Positions 16,253 to 24,411 of a stretch of 64,000 nt of DNA are shown here, piece after piece. Each line of letters opens with the position of its first letter. Positions within the stretch are counted from its first letter, which is position 1. The notes below the pieces were generated by a model. That model had not been told where the DNA came from. It saw only the letters and a list, made by a program, of their open reading frames with translations, and ran no database searches. Made by a program: the position numbers and the translations under genes. Source of the stretch: Stackebrandtia albiflava. GTDB taxonomy: Bacteria > Actinomycetota > Actinomycetes > Mycobacteriales > Micromonosporaceae. The DNA lies in NCBI RefSeq assembly GCF_007994225.1, contig NZ_VLLL01000006.1:558001-622000 (forward strand), given 5' to 3'.

Positions 16253-19200
16253 TCAGGCGGGTACGGGGCACTCGGACCGCGCGCCCTCCTCGAACGCGGC
16301 CCGGAACGCCGTCGCGTCGAGTGTGGACATTATCGCGGCGGTGATCCGGTCCACGTCACCGCGTTCCCCCTCCGGCAGCGGCGCGCCGGACGCCTCCCGT
16401 GCCGCGGCGGCGGCACCCAGCAGGCGCGCGGCGCCGTGGGGGTCACCGGCGAGCACCCGGGCGCCCGCCAGGCCCTCCCGGGCCAGCGCGACCGCGCGCC
16501 GGTCACCGAGACCTTCGGCCACGGCCAGGCCCTCCCGGTGCAGGCGTTCGGCGGCGACGGCGTCACCGCGCAGTTCCGCGATGAATCCGAGCTCGGCCAA
16601 CGCCAACGCGACACCGGGACCGTCGTTGGCCTTGCCGCACCAGCCCTTGATCCGGATCCATCGTTCCTCTGCCGCGTCGAGCCTGCCCCGTCGCCGTTCC
16701 AGCATCGCCAGGCCGCTCTCCGCGAACACCCCGCACTGCGGGTGTGAATGGGTGGTGGCGAGCGCCAGGCTCCGGCGGTGGTAGTCCTCGGCGGCGTCGA
16801 GATCGCCGGTGAGCAGTGCGATCCGGCCCAGCCCGGACAACCGGTCGGCGACCTCGGGCCAGATGTGCAGTTCCTCGGCGGACTCCAGGGCGGAGCGGCG
16901 GCTGCGTGCCGCCTCCGCGTAGTCGCCGCGGATCTCGGCCAACGCGCTGGCGACCGCGGTAGCACGCAGTTGGCCCCACCGGTCGTCGAGCGCCGTGAAC
17001 GCCGACAGCGCGGCCTCGGCGTCGGCGGCGGCCGCCGCCAGTTCGCTGCGCAACAGCAGGTGGTTCGCGCGCACCGTGCGCATCGCCGCGGCGCCCCAGT
17101 GGTCGCCGTGGTGTTCCAGCACCGACAGCGCCCCGTCGATGTGGTCGACCGGGGTCGAGAAGTCGCCCAGGGTGGTGTGCACGTATTCGAGGAACCACTG
17201 GAACCTGGCCCGTTCGGCGGGGTGGAACCCGTCGAGGCCACGCAGCGCGGCCTCGACGCGCGCCCGGCTGTCGGTGCCGTCTCCGGCGAGGACCGCCATG
17301 CCGGTCCGCCACGCGCGCGCCCGTGCGTGGTGGACGGTCCCGGTGCCGCCGTGCCGTTCGGCGCACTCCAGTGCCGCCGCCAGCGACCGGTCGGCCTCCC
17401 GGTACCGGCCGCGCAGGAACTTGTACCAGCTCAGTCCGGCGGCCAGCCGCAGCGCCGTCTCCGCGTCGCCCTCGGCCACCGCGACGTCCAGGACGGCGCG
17501 CACGTTGAGGGTCTCGGTGTCGAGCATCGCCAGGTACGCCACCTGACCGGTGCCGCACAGCGCCGTCTCCGCCCGTTCGGTGAGCCGGAGGTAGTGGTCG
17601 CGGGCGCGGCGGCGCAGCGCGGCCGCCTCGGCGGGGTCGTCCAGGCGTTCCGTCGCGTACGCGGCCACCGACTCCAGCAGCCGGTATCGCAGCCGGTCGG
17701 TCCCGCCGACCGACACGAGGCTGCGGTCGACCAGCCGTGCCAGCAGGTCCGCGACCCGGCCGGGCGGCAGGTCGTCGCCGCCGCACACCGCCTCGGCGGC
17801 GTCGAGGGTGCAGCCGTCGGGGAAGACCGTCAACCGGCGGAGGACCCGTCGCTCGTCGGGTTCCAGCAACTGCCAGCTCCAGTCGATCACCGCCCGGAGG
17901 GTGCGTTGCCTGGCGGGGCCGCCCCGGTTCCCCGCCGACAGCAGGGCGAAGCGGTCGTCGAGCCGGGTGGCGAGTTCGTGTACGCCCAGACCCCTCACCC
18001 GGGTCGCGGCCAGTTCCAGGGCCAGTGGCATACCGTCCAGTCGGCGGCAGATCGCGGCCACCGCCTCGGCGTTCCCGGCGCGCAACGCGAAACCGGGCGA
18101 CGCGGCGGCGGCACGGGCGACGAACAGCGCGACGGCGCCGGTGTGCCGTAGCTCCACCGGGTCCGTCGAGTCGGTGACGGTCAACGCCGGTACCGGCCAC
18201 ACCTGTTCACCCGGCACCCGCAGTGGTTCCCGGCTGGTCGCGACCAGCCGCAGCCCCGGTGCGGCCGACAGGAGCCCGGCCGCCAGTGCTGCCGCGGCCT
18301 CCACCAGGTGCTCGCAGTTGTCGAGTACGACCAGGACCCGCCTGTCCCGCAGTGACGCGGCCATGCGGGCGACGATGGGAAGTCGCCGGTCGCCGTCGTC
18401 GCGGACTCCGAGCACCGCCGCGGCGACGTCCGGGACGATGGACGGGTCGTCGATACCGGCGAGTTCGACCAGCCACACCCCGTCGGGGAACCGGTCCCGG
18501 ACGTCGGCGGCCAACCGGGTCGCCAGCCTGGTCTTGCCGACACCGCCCGGCCCGGTCAGGGTGAGCAGCCTCGCCGTGTCGAGGCGGCCGGCCAGTTCGG
18601 TGAGCGCGTCGTCCCGGCCGATCAGGTCGTCCGGTGCCGCCGGGAGGTTCCCGGGCCGGGCTTGGGCGGGCGCCGCGGCCAGTGCCGGATCCTGCCGCAG
18701 TACCCGGCGGTGCAGGTCGGCCAGTTCCGGGCCGGGATCGACGCCGAGTTCCGCGGTGAGCGTGTCCCGCAGCAGTCGGTAACCCTCCAGCGCCTCGGCC
18801 TGTCGTCCGCTGCCGTACAGGGCGCGGATGTGGGCGGCGCGCAGCCGTTCCCGGCGGGGATGGGCGGCGACCGCCTCGGCCAGTTCGCCGCTCACGGCGG
18901 TGTACTCGCCGAGTTCCAGCCGTGCCTCCGCGCGATCCTCCACGGTGGCCAGTCGTTGTTCGGTGAGCCGGGTGACGACCGGTCGTGCGGAGGAGGCGTC
19001 GTCCAGTTCGGGGAACGGTTCGCCACGCCACAGGGCCAGCGCCTCGCCCAACAGTGCGGCCCGGTCGGCGGGGTCGGCGGCCCGCCGGGCGGCCTCCCGC
19101 AACCGCGCGAACCGGCCGGTGTCGACGTCGTCGGCGGGAACGTCCAGCAGGTAGCCGGTCGGGTGGGACACGACGAGGTCCCGGGCGCCGGGTTCGGCGG

Positions 19201-19426
19201 TGTCCAGGGCACGGCGCAGCTGGGAGACCTTGGCGCGCAACGCGGGCAACGGTTTCGCGGGAGGATTGTCGCCCCACAGGTCCGCGACCAGCCGGTCGGT
19301 GGAGACCGGGCGCCCGGCGTCGGTGAGCAGTGTCGCCAGCAGCATCCGCACCTTGGCCTCGGGGACCCGCACCGGTTCCCCGGCGGACGTCCACACCGCC
19401 AACGGACCCAGCACCCCGAAACGCAT
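16253..19426 (-). CDS. Large BTAD/ATPase transcriptional regulator (SARP-LAL type)
   Basis: The 1057-residue protein has a winged-helix DNA-binding domain (about 1-90, MRFGVLGPLAVW to VADLWGDNPP), a BTAD domain (about 97-240) and a STAND ATPase. The ATPase has Walker A GPGGVGKTRLA, Walker B VLVVLDNCEHL and LRLVATSREPLRV. A long TPR-like C-terminus ends near PLPEGERGDVDRI. This is the family often annotated as BTAD domain-containing / AfsR-SARP regulator with a LuxR-like ATPase. The ATG at 19424-19426 fits a leaderless start, with TAACCT about seven bases upstream. The extension to 19600 is not conserved. It is divergent from the old-yellow-enzyme gene. Confidence 0.9.
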   Translation of the reverse strand: MRFGVLGPLAVWTSAGEPVRVPEAKVRMLLATLLTDAGRPVSTDRLVADLWGDNPPAKPLPALRAKVSQLRRALDTAEPGARDLVVSHPTGYLLDVPADDVDTGRFARLREAARRAADPADRAALLGEALALWRGEPFPELDDASSARPVVTRLTEQRLATVEDRAEARLELGEYTAVSGELAEAVAAHPRRERLRAAHIRALYGSGRQAEALEGYRLLRDTLTAELGVDPGPELADLHRRVLRQDPALAAAPAQARPGNLPAAPDDLIGRDDALTELAGRLDTARLLTLTGPGGVGKTRLATRLAADVRDRFPDGVWLVELAGIDDPSIVPDVAAAVLGVRDDGDRRLPIVARMAASLRDRRVLVVLDNCEHLVEAAAALAAGLLSAAPGLRLVATSREPLRVPGEQVWPVPALTVTDSTDPVELRHTGAVALFVARAAAASPGFALRAGNAEAVAAICRRLDGMPLALELAATRVRGLGVHELATRLDDRFALLSAGNRGGPARQRTLRAVIDWSWQLLEPDERRVLRRLTVFPDGCTLDAAEAVCGGDDLPPGRVADLLARLVDRSLVSVGGTDRLRYRLLESVAAYATERLDDPAEAAALRRRARDHYLRLTERAETALCGTGQVAYLAMLDTETLNVRAVLDVAVAEGDAETALRLAAGLSWYKFLRGRYREADRSLAAALECAERHGGTGTVHHARARAWRTGMAVLAGDGTDSRARVEAALRGLDGFHPAERARFQWFLEYVHTTLGDFSTPVDHIDGALSVLEHHGDHWGAAAMRTVRANHLLLRSELAAAAADAEAALSAFTALDDRWGQLRATAVASALAEIRGDYAEAARSRRSALESAEELHIWPEVADRLSGLGRIALLTGDLDAAEDYHRRSLALATTHSHPQCGVFAESGLAMLERRRGRLDAAEERWIRIKGWCGKANDGPGVALALAELGFIAELRGDAVAAERLHREGLAVAEGLGDRRAVALAREGLAGARVLAGDPHGAARLLGAAAAAREASGAPLPEGERGDVDRITAAIMSTLDATAFRAAFEEGARSECPVPA

Positions 19427-19569
19427 GACGGCCAGGTTAGATCGCGGCCGGCCGCCCGGCAAACCGGTGGTCACGGGGGCGGCCCGTGAATAGCCCGGCC
19501 ACCAGCGGTTATGGTCCACCGCAACCGGAACCGAAGCTTTCCGTAACCGGTGTTCCGCACGCTCGTCCC

Positions 19570-20691
19570 ATGACCGACACACACGTCTCGAAGGCAGCAC
19601 TGGAACCCGTCGCCCTGGGCGACATGACCCTCCCGAACCGGCTCGTCATGGCTCCCATGACGCGCGCCCGCGCCGCCGACGGCGGCCTGGTCACCGCGCT
19701 GACCGCCGAGTACTACGCGCAACGGGCCTCCGCGGGACTGATCATCACCGAGTCCGTCGCCGTCAACCGGGTCGGCGTGGGCTTCGTGTCCATCCCCGGA
19801 CTGCACGACCCCGCGCAGGTCGCGGCGTGGCGGACGACGACCGAGGCGGTGCACGCCGCCGGCGGCCGGATCTTCGCGCAGCTCAACCACGCCGGCCGGA
19901 TCGGGCACCCGAGCCTCCACCCGGCGGGAGCGCCACTGCTGGCGCCCTCGCCGGTGGCGTACGGGGAGACCTACACGCCGCAGGGGATGCTGGAGAACCC
20001 CGAACCACGGGAGATGACCCTCGCCGACGTCGAGGCCGCCGTCACCGACTTCGCCCGCGCCGCCCGCAACGCGGTGGACGCGGGGTTCGACGGGGTGCAA
20101 CTGCAGGCCGGCAACGGATTCCTCATCCACCAGTTCCTGTCCGACAACGCGAACCTGCGCACCGACGCGTACGGCGGCACGGTCACCGGCCGGATCAGGT
20201 TCGCCGTCGAGGTGACCGAGGCGGTGGCGGGCGCGATCGGTGCGCACCGGGTGGCGGTGCGGTTGACGCCGGCCAACCCGTACAACGGCGTCGCGGAGCC
20301 GGCCCCGGAGCGGTCGTACCGGGAGCTTGCGACGGCGTTGCCGCGTGGGCTGGCGTTCGTGGAGGTGTCCGAGGCGGGCACCGCCGACCACACCGACATG
20401 ATCCGCCGCGCCTGGGGTGGCGGATTCGTGGTGAACCCGCAGGCCGCCCCCGGGGACGCGCCCGCCGACCCGGCGCGGGGCCTGACGGTGCTGCGGGACG
20501 GCCGGGCCGACGCGGTCACCCTGGCCAAGCCGTGGCTGGCCAACCCGGACCTGGTGGCGCGGATCGCCGCCGGCGGCCCGTACAACACGCCGGACTTCCA
20601 GACCATGTACGGCGGAGCCGGGGCGGCCGGATACACGGATTACCCGACGCGGGAAGCGGCCGAGACCTCGCTCGCCGGCGCCGGTTCGTGA
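19570..20691 (+). CDS. Old-yellow-enzyme family NADH:flavin oxidoreductase with altered active-site motif
   Basis: This 373-residue TIM-barrel FMN protein resembles NemA/alkene reductases (NRLVMAPMTRARA, FAQLNHAGRIGHP, FLIHQFLSDNANLRTDAYGG). In canonical members the core motif is H-x-x-N/H-G-Y, where the His and Asn/His bind the carbonyl and the Tyr donates a proton. Here it reads LQAGNGFL, with Gln in place of His and Phe in place of Tyr, while Asn is kept. Reduced or changed activity is expected by inference. The start ATG 19570 is where family homology begins, and no Shine-Dalgarno is visible. The next gene, also a flavoenzyme, follows after 40 bp, so an operon is likely. Confidence 0.88.
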   Translation: MTDTHVSKAALEPVALGDMTLPNRLVMAPMTRARAADGGLVTALTAEYYAQRASAGLIITESVAVNRVGVGFVSIPGLHDPAQVAAWRTTTEAVHAAGGRIFAQLNHAGRIGHPSLHPAGAPLLAPSPVAYGETYTPQGMLENPEPREMTLADVEAAVTDFARAARNAVDAGFDGVQLQAGNGFLIHQFLSDNANLRTDAYGGTVTGRIRFAVEVTEAVAGAIGAHRVAVRLTPANPYNGVAEPAPERSYRELATALPRGLAFVEVSEAGTADHTDMIRRAWGGGFVVNPQAAPGDAPADPARGLTVLRDGRADAVTLAKPWLANPDLVARIAAGGPYNTPDFQTMYGGAGAAGYTDYPTREAAETSLAGAGS

Positions 20692-20731
20692 CCGGGCGGG
20701 CGGATCCGCTCGTGAGGAAGGGAGAAGGCGC

Positions 20732-21289
20732 ATGAGCGCACTGGTGGTCACGGGGCATCCCCGTACCGGTTCACTGACGGGACGGGCCGCCCGGGCCGCC
20801 GCCGACCGGTACGGTGCCGATCTGCTCGACCTGTACGCCGAGAAGTTCGACCCGGCGCTGACCGAGGCCGACGAACCCGACTGGCACGACCCCGGGAAGT
20901 CCTACAGCGCCGAGGTACACGCCCACATGGAGCGGATCGAGGCCGCGACGGAGATCGCGGTGGTGTTCCCGGTGTGGTGGTTCTCGCCGCCGGCGATCGT
21001 GAAGGGCTGGATCGACCGGGTGTGGAACCACGGTTTCGCCTACGGGGCCGACCGGCCGCGGCTGGCCGGGAAACGGATGCTGTGGTTGGGCCTGGCGGGT
21101 GGACCCGAGGGGTACTTCACCGCGAACGGTTTCCACACCGCGATGGACCGGCAGCTGCGGATCGGGGTGTCCCGGTTCTGCGGGATTCCGGATGCCGCGC
21201 TGCACCTGGTGTACGACACGGAGCACCGTTCCGGGGACGACGTGCTCGCCGAGGCGGCGGCCGCGCTGGACGGTCTTCTGGCGGGATGA
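20732..21289 (+). CDS. Flavodoxin-fold NAD(P)H:quinone oxidoreductase
   Basis: The 185-residue product belongs to the Flavodoxin_2 family (MdaB/KefF/NQO1-like), which reduces quinones with NAD(P)H through FMN or FAD. The N-terminal VVTGHPRTGSLTG is the flavin-phosphate loop. FPVWWFSPPAIVKGWIDRVW is the family signature, followed by LAGGPEGYF. A clear AGGGAGAAGG precedes the ATG. It lies 40 bp after the OYE-like gene and shares its probable promoter. A terminator hairpin follows. Confidence 0.88.
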   Translation: MSALVVTGHPRTGSLTGRAARAAADRYGADLLDLYAEKFDPALTEADEPDWHDPGKSYSAEVHAHMERIEAATEIAVVFPVWWFSPPAIVKGWIDRVWNHGFAYGADRPRLAGKRMLWLGLAGGPEGYFTANGFHTAMDRQLRIGVSRFCGIPDAALHLVYDTEHRSGDDVLAEAAAALDGLLAG

Positions 21290-21293
21290 GGAG

Positions 21294-21322
21294 CGGGCGG
21301 CGGGCCGACCGGCCGCCGCCCG
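21294..21322 (+). terminator. Terminator hairpin
   Basis: CGGGCGGCGG (21294-21303) and CCGCCGCCCG (21313-21322) are perfect 10-bp arms with a 9-nt loop. They start five bases after the stop codon of the quinone reductase gene. Confidence 0.7.
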
Positions 21323-21412
21323 GCCCGCCCGTCTTCATCCATAGTGGAATGCGCTGCCGGGGGCGTCCGCGCCGCCCGCATCGATGGACGCCGCCGCCGC
21401 TAGGTTCGGGGG

Positions 21413-22054
21413 ATGACCCACACCTCCCATCTGGCCGAGACCGCGGCCGCCTACGACGCGGTCGCCGAGCTGTACACCGAACTGACCTGGGACGAACTGC
21501 GCGGGCAGCCGCTCGACCGTGCCATGTTCGCGGCGTTCGCCGAGCTCACCCGCGACACGGGACCGGTGCTGGAGGTGGGGTGCGGTCCCGGCCGGATCGT
21601 CGCCCACCTCCATGACCTGGGGCTGGAGGTATCCGGTGTGGACCTGTCACCGGCGATGATCGACATCGCCCGCCGCACCCGTCCCGGCCTGCGGTTCGAG
21701 GTGGGGTCGATGGACGCCCTGGAGACCGCCGACGGCGGCCTGGCGGGTCTCGTCTCGTGGTACTCGGTCATCCACAGCCCACCGGAGACGCTGCCGGGGT
21801 ACTTCGCGGAGTTCCGGCGGGTGTTGCGGCCCGGCGGCCACCTCCTGCTCGGTTTCTTCGAGGCGGAGGCGCGGGAGGTGACGGCGTTCGACCACCGGGT
21901 CGTCACCGCCTACCGGTGGCCGATCGACGGGTTGAGGGAGCACGCGCGTGAAGCCGGATTCACCGAGATCGGCCGGATGTCGCGGGAACCGCACGGCGAC
22001 GAACGGCCGTTCCGGCACGGGCGCCTGCTGCTGCGACTGGGCGGCCCGGCGTAA
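21413..22054 (+). CDS. Class I SAM-dependent methyltransferase
   Basis: The 213-residue product has motif I LEVGCGPGRIVAHL (about 45-58) and the acidic ribose-binding residue in VSGVDLSPAMI. It also has the post-I region LAGLVSWYSVIHSPP and the motif III segment VLRPGGHLLLGFF. It belongs to the Methyltransf_11/25 group. The substrate cannot be predicted. The ATG is preceded by TAGGTTCGGGGG. The following minus-strand gene is convergent with a 27-bp gap. Confidence 0.85.
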   Translation: MTHTSHLAETAAAYDAVAELYTELTWDELRGQPLDRAMFAAFAELTRDTGPVLEVGCGPGRIVAHLHDLGLEVSGVDLSPAMIDIARRTRPGLRFEVGSMDALETADGGLAGLVSWYSVIHSPPETLPGYFAEFRRVLRPGGHLLLGFFEAEAREVTAFDHRVVTAYRWPIDGLREHAREAGFTEIGRMSREPHGDERPFRHGRLLLRLGGPA

Positions 22055-22081
22055 CCGCTTCGCCGCCGTACCGACCGGTGT

Positions 22082-23251
22082 CTAGTCCGGCCAGGTGACG
22101 GCGAACGGCAGCAGCAGGCACAGCAGCCGTTCACGTGAGTCCATACCGGACGGTCCTGTCCATCGCAGTGCCGTCCCGTTCCACTCGGCGAGGACCCGTC
22201 CGGCCGGGTCGAGGACGACGGTCGGCCGGGCGTGCTGGTCGGGGCAGTGGCCGACGAGTCCGTGGGGGCCGCGCAGTTCGTATCCGCGCGTGACGAATCC
22301 GGTGCTGCGCAGTTCCCCGACGGCGTCGCCGTACCGGTCGGTGACCAGGAACCGGCGTCGTACCGCGTCGGCGGGTTTGAACACGGTCACCAGGGTTCCG
22401 GCGGCCGGGTCGGTGACCGTGAAGTCGCGTCGTTCCCGGTGGGGTGCGCGGCTGAGCCGCCACGCCGACCACCGCCAGGGCGACGGCGGCACCTGGCTGA
22501 TCCGCGCGTATGTCGCCGTCCCGTCGCCGAGGTCGCCGGTGACCGGGTCGTAGTGGACCGGCGCGGACTCGGGCGGCAGCGCCGCCGCCAGGACCTCCGG
22601 ACCGGACGGCGCCGCGGTGCCGGTCTCGGCGTGCAGTCGGCGCCACTGTCGGGGCGGGACGGTGTCGGCGGGATCGAGCGACCACAGGACGGTGTGGTCG
22701 CCTGCCGGGTGGACGCTCCCGAAGCCGGGGGTTTCGCGCGGTTCCCGCAACCACAGCGCCAGTCGGGGCCTGCGGACCGGTGGGCTGCCGTACCGGTGGG
22801 CGGCGTGTGTGACTTCGCGGTCGTCGGGGGCGACGCCGATGTGCCGGACGTCGCCGCGCGGCACGGTCAGTGACCGGAACCGCCTGCGGACGGTCACGCT
22901 GTCGGAGTGGACGGTGAGGCGGGTGCCGTCGAGGACCGCGAAGGCGGCGACGACCAGCGCCGCCGCCGTGACCACGCCGCACATGATCGCCGGTTGCCAC
23001 AGTTCGCGGCCTCCCAATGCCAGTCCGGTCGCGGCGACGGCCGCCGGGACCGCCGCCACCGTCAGCCAGAAGGGCAGATGCCTCGTGCCGCCGTGCAGCC
23101 GGATCGGGTACCGGACGGGCGACGGACGTGACGGGTGGGAGTGGGTGGCTCCGGAACCGGGGGACCGGCGGCGGTGCCGGAGCAGTTGCAGGGCCGCCAC
23201 CGCGCCGGCGAGGGCCACGGCCGTCAGGGTGACGACGGTCGGGATGTCCAT
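22082..23251 (-). CDS. Membrane protein with C-terminal LURP-one/tubby-like region
   Basis: The 389-residue product has an N-terminal membrane helix (about 3-24), a basic linker and two more helices (FWLTVAAVPAAVAATGLAL and AIMCGVVTAAALVVAAFAV). A soluble PH-like stretch (LTVHSDSVTVRRRFRSLTV) follows. The C-terminal domain has the strand pattern F-VTDRYGDAVGELRSTG...VVLDPAGRVLAEW, resembling scramblase/LURP-one folds. That fold assignment is tentative. The ATG at 23249-23251 was preferred to an upstream start at 23278. Function unknown. Confidence 0.6.
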   Translation of the reverse strand: MDIPTVVTLTAVALAGAVAALQLLRHRRRSPGSGATHSHPSRPSPVRYPIRLHGGTRHLPFWLTVAAVPAAVAATGLALGGRELWQPAIMCGVVTAAALVVAAFAVLDGTRLTVHSDSVTVRRRFRSLTVPRGDVRHIGVAPDDREVTHAAHRYGSPPVRRPRLALWLREPRETPGFGSVHPAGDHTVLWSLDPADTVPPRQWRRLHAETGTAAPSGPEVLAAALPPESAPVHYDPVTGDLGDGTATYARISQVPPSPWRWSAWRLSRAPHRERRDFTVTDPAAGTLVTVFKPADAVRRRFLVTDRYGDAVGELRSTGFVTRGYELRGPHGLVGHCPDQHARPTVVLDPAGRVLAEWNGTALRWTGPSGMDSRERLLCLLLPFAVTWPD

Positions 23252-23303
23252 GGCCTGAGCGTAGAGCCGTCGTCCCACCGCCGTCCCGCCCGCGGCGGCG
23301 TGG

Positions 23304-23681
23304 TCACGCCAGCAGCAGGAGCAGTCCGATCGCCAGCATCACGACGGCCGTCGCCCCGTGGACGCCGTAGACGGCCGTCTTGGGGCCGCCGCTGCGCGCC
23401 ACGATCACCGCGTCGGCGACGGGTGTGGCGGCGACGGCGCAGATGTACCAGCCGAGTAGTTGCGGGGTCGCGCCGGCCAGCAGGATCAGGAGGGAGACGC
23501 CGTAGACGATGTCGCGCACCGATTTGACGGCCAGCCAGGACCGGAAGCGGTGGTCCTCCGTCGGGGTGTCGGGGATCCCGAAGCCGGCGGCGTTCCGGGG
23601 CGCCCAGATCGCGGACGTCCCCATGAGGATGAGGCCCACGCCGAGGAGGCCGGTGAGGGCGTTGGCGATGTGGATGAGCAT
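23304..23681 (-). CDS. DUF4267 membrane protein
   Basis: The 125-residue product has four membrane helices and the typical segment RFRSWLAVKSVRDIVYGVSLLILL after GFGIPDTP. Members are often encoded divergently from a TetR regulator, as here (TetR starts at 23778). An AGGAGACCCCTC stretch precedes the start (minus strand). Repression by the neighbour through the paired operators at 23706-23767 is likely but inferred. Confidence 0.75.
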   Translation of the reverse strand: MLIHIANALTGLLGVGLILMGTSAIWAPRNAAGFGIPDTPTEDHRFRSWLAVKSVRDIVYGVSLLILLAGATPQLLGWYICAVAATPVADAVIVARSGGPKTAVYGVHGATAVVMLAIGLLLLLA

Positions 23682-23705
23682 GAGGGGTCTCCTACCTTGG
23701 ATTGG

Positions 23706-23767
23706 CTAGCGATGCTAGGAACGATAGCGACGATACATTGTCGTCGGTAGGATGTCTAGCGTTGCTA
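23706..23767. promoter_or_regulatory. Paired TetR operator candidates
   Basis: CTAGCGATGCTAG (23706-23718, perfect palindrome) and TAGCGTTGCTA (23757-23767) are two near-identical inverted repeats with centres 50 bp apart. CGACGA-TACATTG-TCGTCG lies between them (23728-23746). They occupy the divergent promoter of the DUF4267 and TetR genes. The gap is markedly more AT-rich than its surroundings. Confidence 0.65.
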
Positions 23768-23777
23768 TCATCACGAC

Positions 23778-24353
23778 ATGTCCGCCGTCAGTGAACGCCG
23801 TGAACGTGAACGCGCCCAACGCCACCGACTGATCGTCACCGCCGCCCGCGAACTCGCCGAATCCGAGGGCTGGGACGCGGTGACCACCCGGCGGCTCGCC
23901 GAGCGCGTCGAGTACAGCCAACCGGTGCTGTACAGCCATTTCGCCGGCAAGGAGGCCATCGTCGGCGCCGTCGCCCTGGAGGGGTTCGGTGAACTCGCCG
24001 CCCGGCTGGGCGGGGCACGGCGGGAGGCCCCCGAACCGGGCCGGGCCGCCCTGCACGCCGTCTGCGGCGCGTACCTGGACTTCGCGGAAGCGCACCCCGC
24101 GCTCTACCAGGCGATGTTCCACCTGCCCAACGATCTGAGATTCGCCAGCGACGAGACCCCGGCGCCGATGCGGGCGTGCTTCGACGAGTTCGTCCACTGT
24201 TTCCGGCCGGACGGGCGGCCCGAACTGTTCGCCGAGGTCACATGGAGTGCCCTGCACGGCATGGCGGTCCTGTCCGACACGGCACGCGTCCGCCGGGAGG
24301 AGCAGGCGGAACGGCTCGACCTGCTCGTCGCCCGGCTCGCCGACGCCCCGTGA
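23778..24353 (+). CDS. TetR family transcriptional regulator
   Basis: The 191-residue product has a TetR N-terminal helix-turn-helix (ERRERERAQRHRLIVTAARELAESEGWDAVTTRRLAERVEYSQPVLYSHFAGKEAIV, about 5-62). A helical ligand domain of the TetR_C_33/WHG type follows (AHPALYQAMFHLP). The start ATG is ten bases after the second operator candidate. It probably represses itself and the divergent DUF4267 gene. The inducing ligand is unknown. Confidence 0.9.
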   Translation: MSAVSERRERERAQRHRLIVTAARELAESEGWDAVTTRRLAERVEYSQPVLYSHFAGKEAIVGAVALEGFGELAARLGGARREAPEPGRAALHAVCGAYLDFAEAHPALYQAMFHLPNDLRFASDETPAPMRACFDEFVHCFRPDGRPELFAEVTWSALHGMAVLSDTARVRREEQAERLDLLVARLADAP

Positions 24354-24363
24354 GAGGCCGCGC

Positions 24364-24405
24364 CGGCGGAACGGTCGCGACGTCGCCGCCGGGACCGTTC
24401 CGCCG
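24364..24405. terminator. Bidirectional terminator hairpin
   Basis: CGGCGGAACGGTC (24364-24376) and GACCGTTCCGCCG (24393-24405) are perfect 13-bp arms in the convergent gap between the TetR and aminopeptidase genes. Confidence 0.8.
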
Positions 24406-24411
24406 CACGGC

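Noticed and set aside
23682-23777. Small gene in the AT-rich gap
   Set aside because: No start/ribosome-binding-site combination is seen; the AT-richness is explained by promoters and operators.
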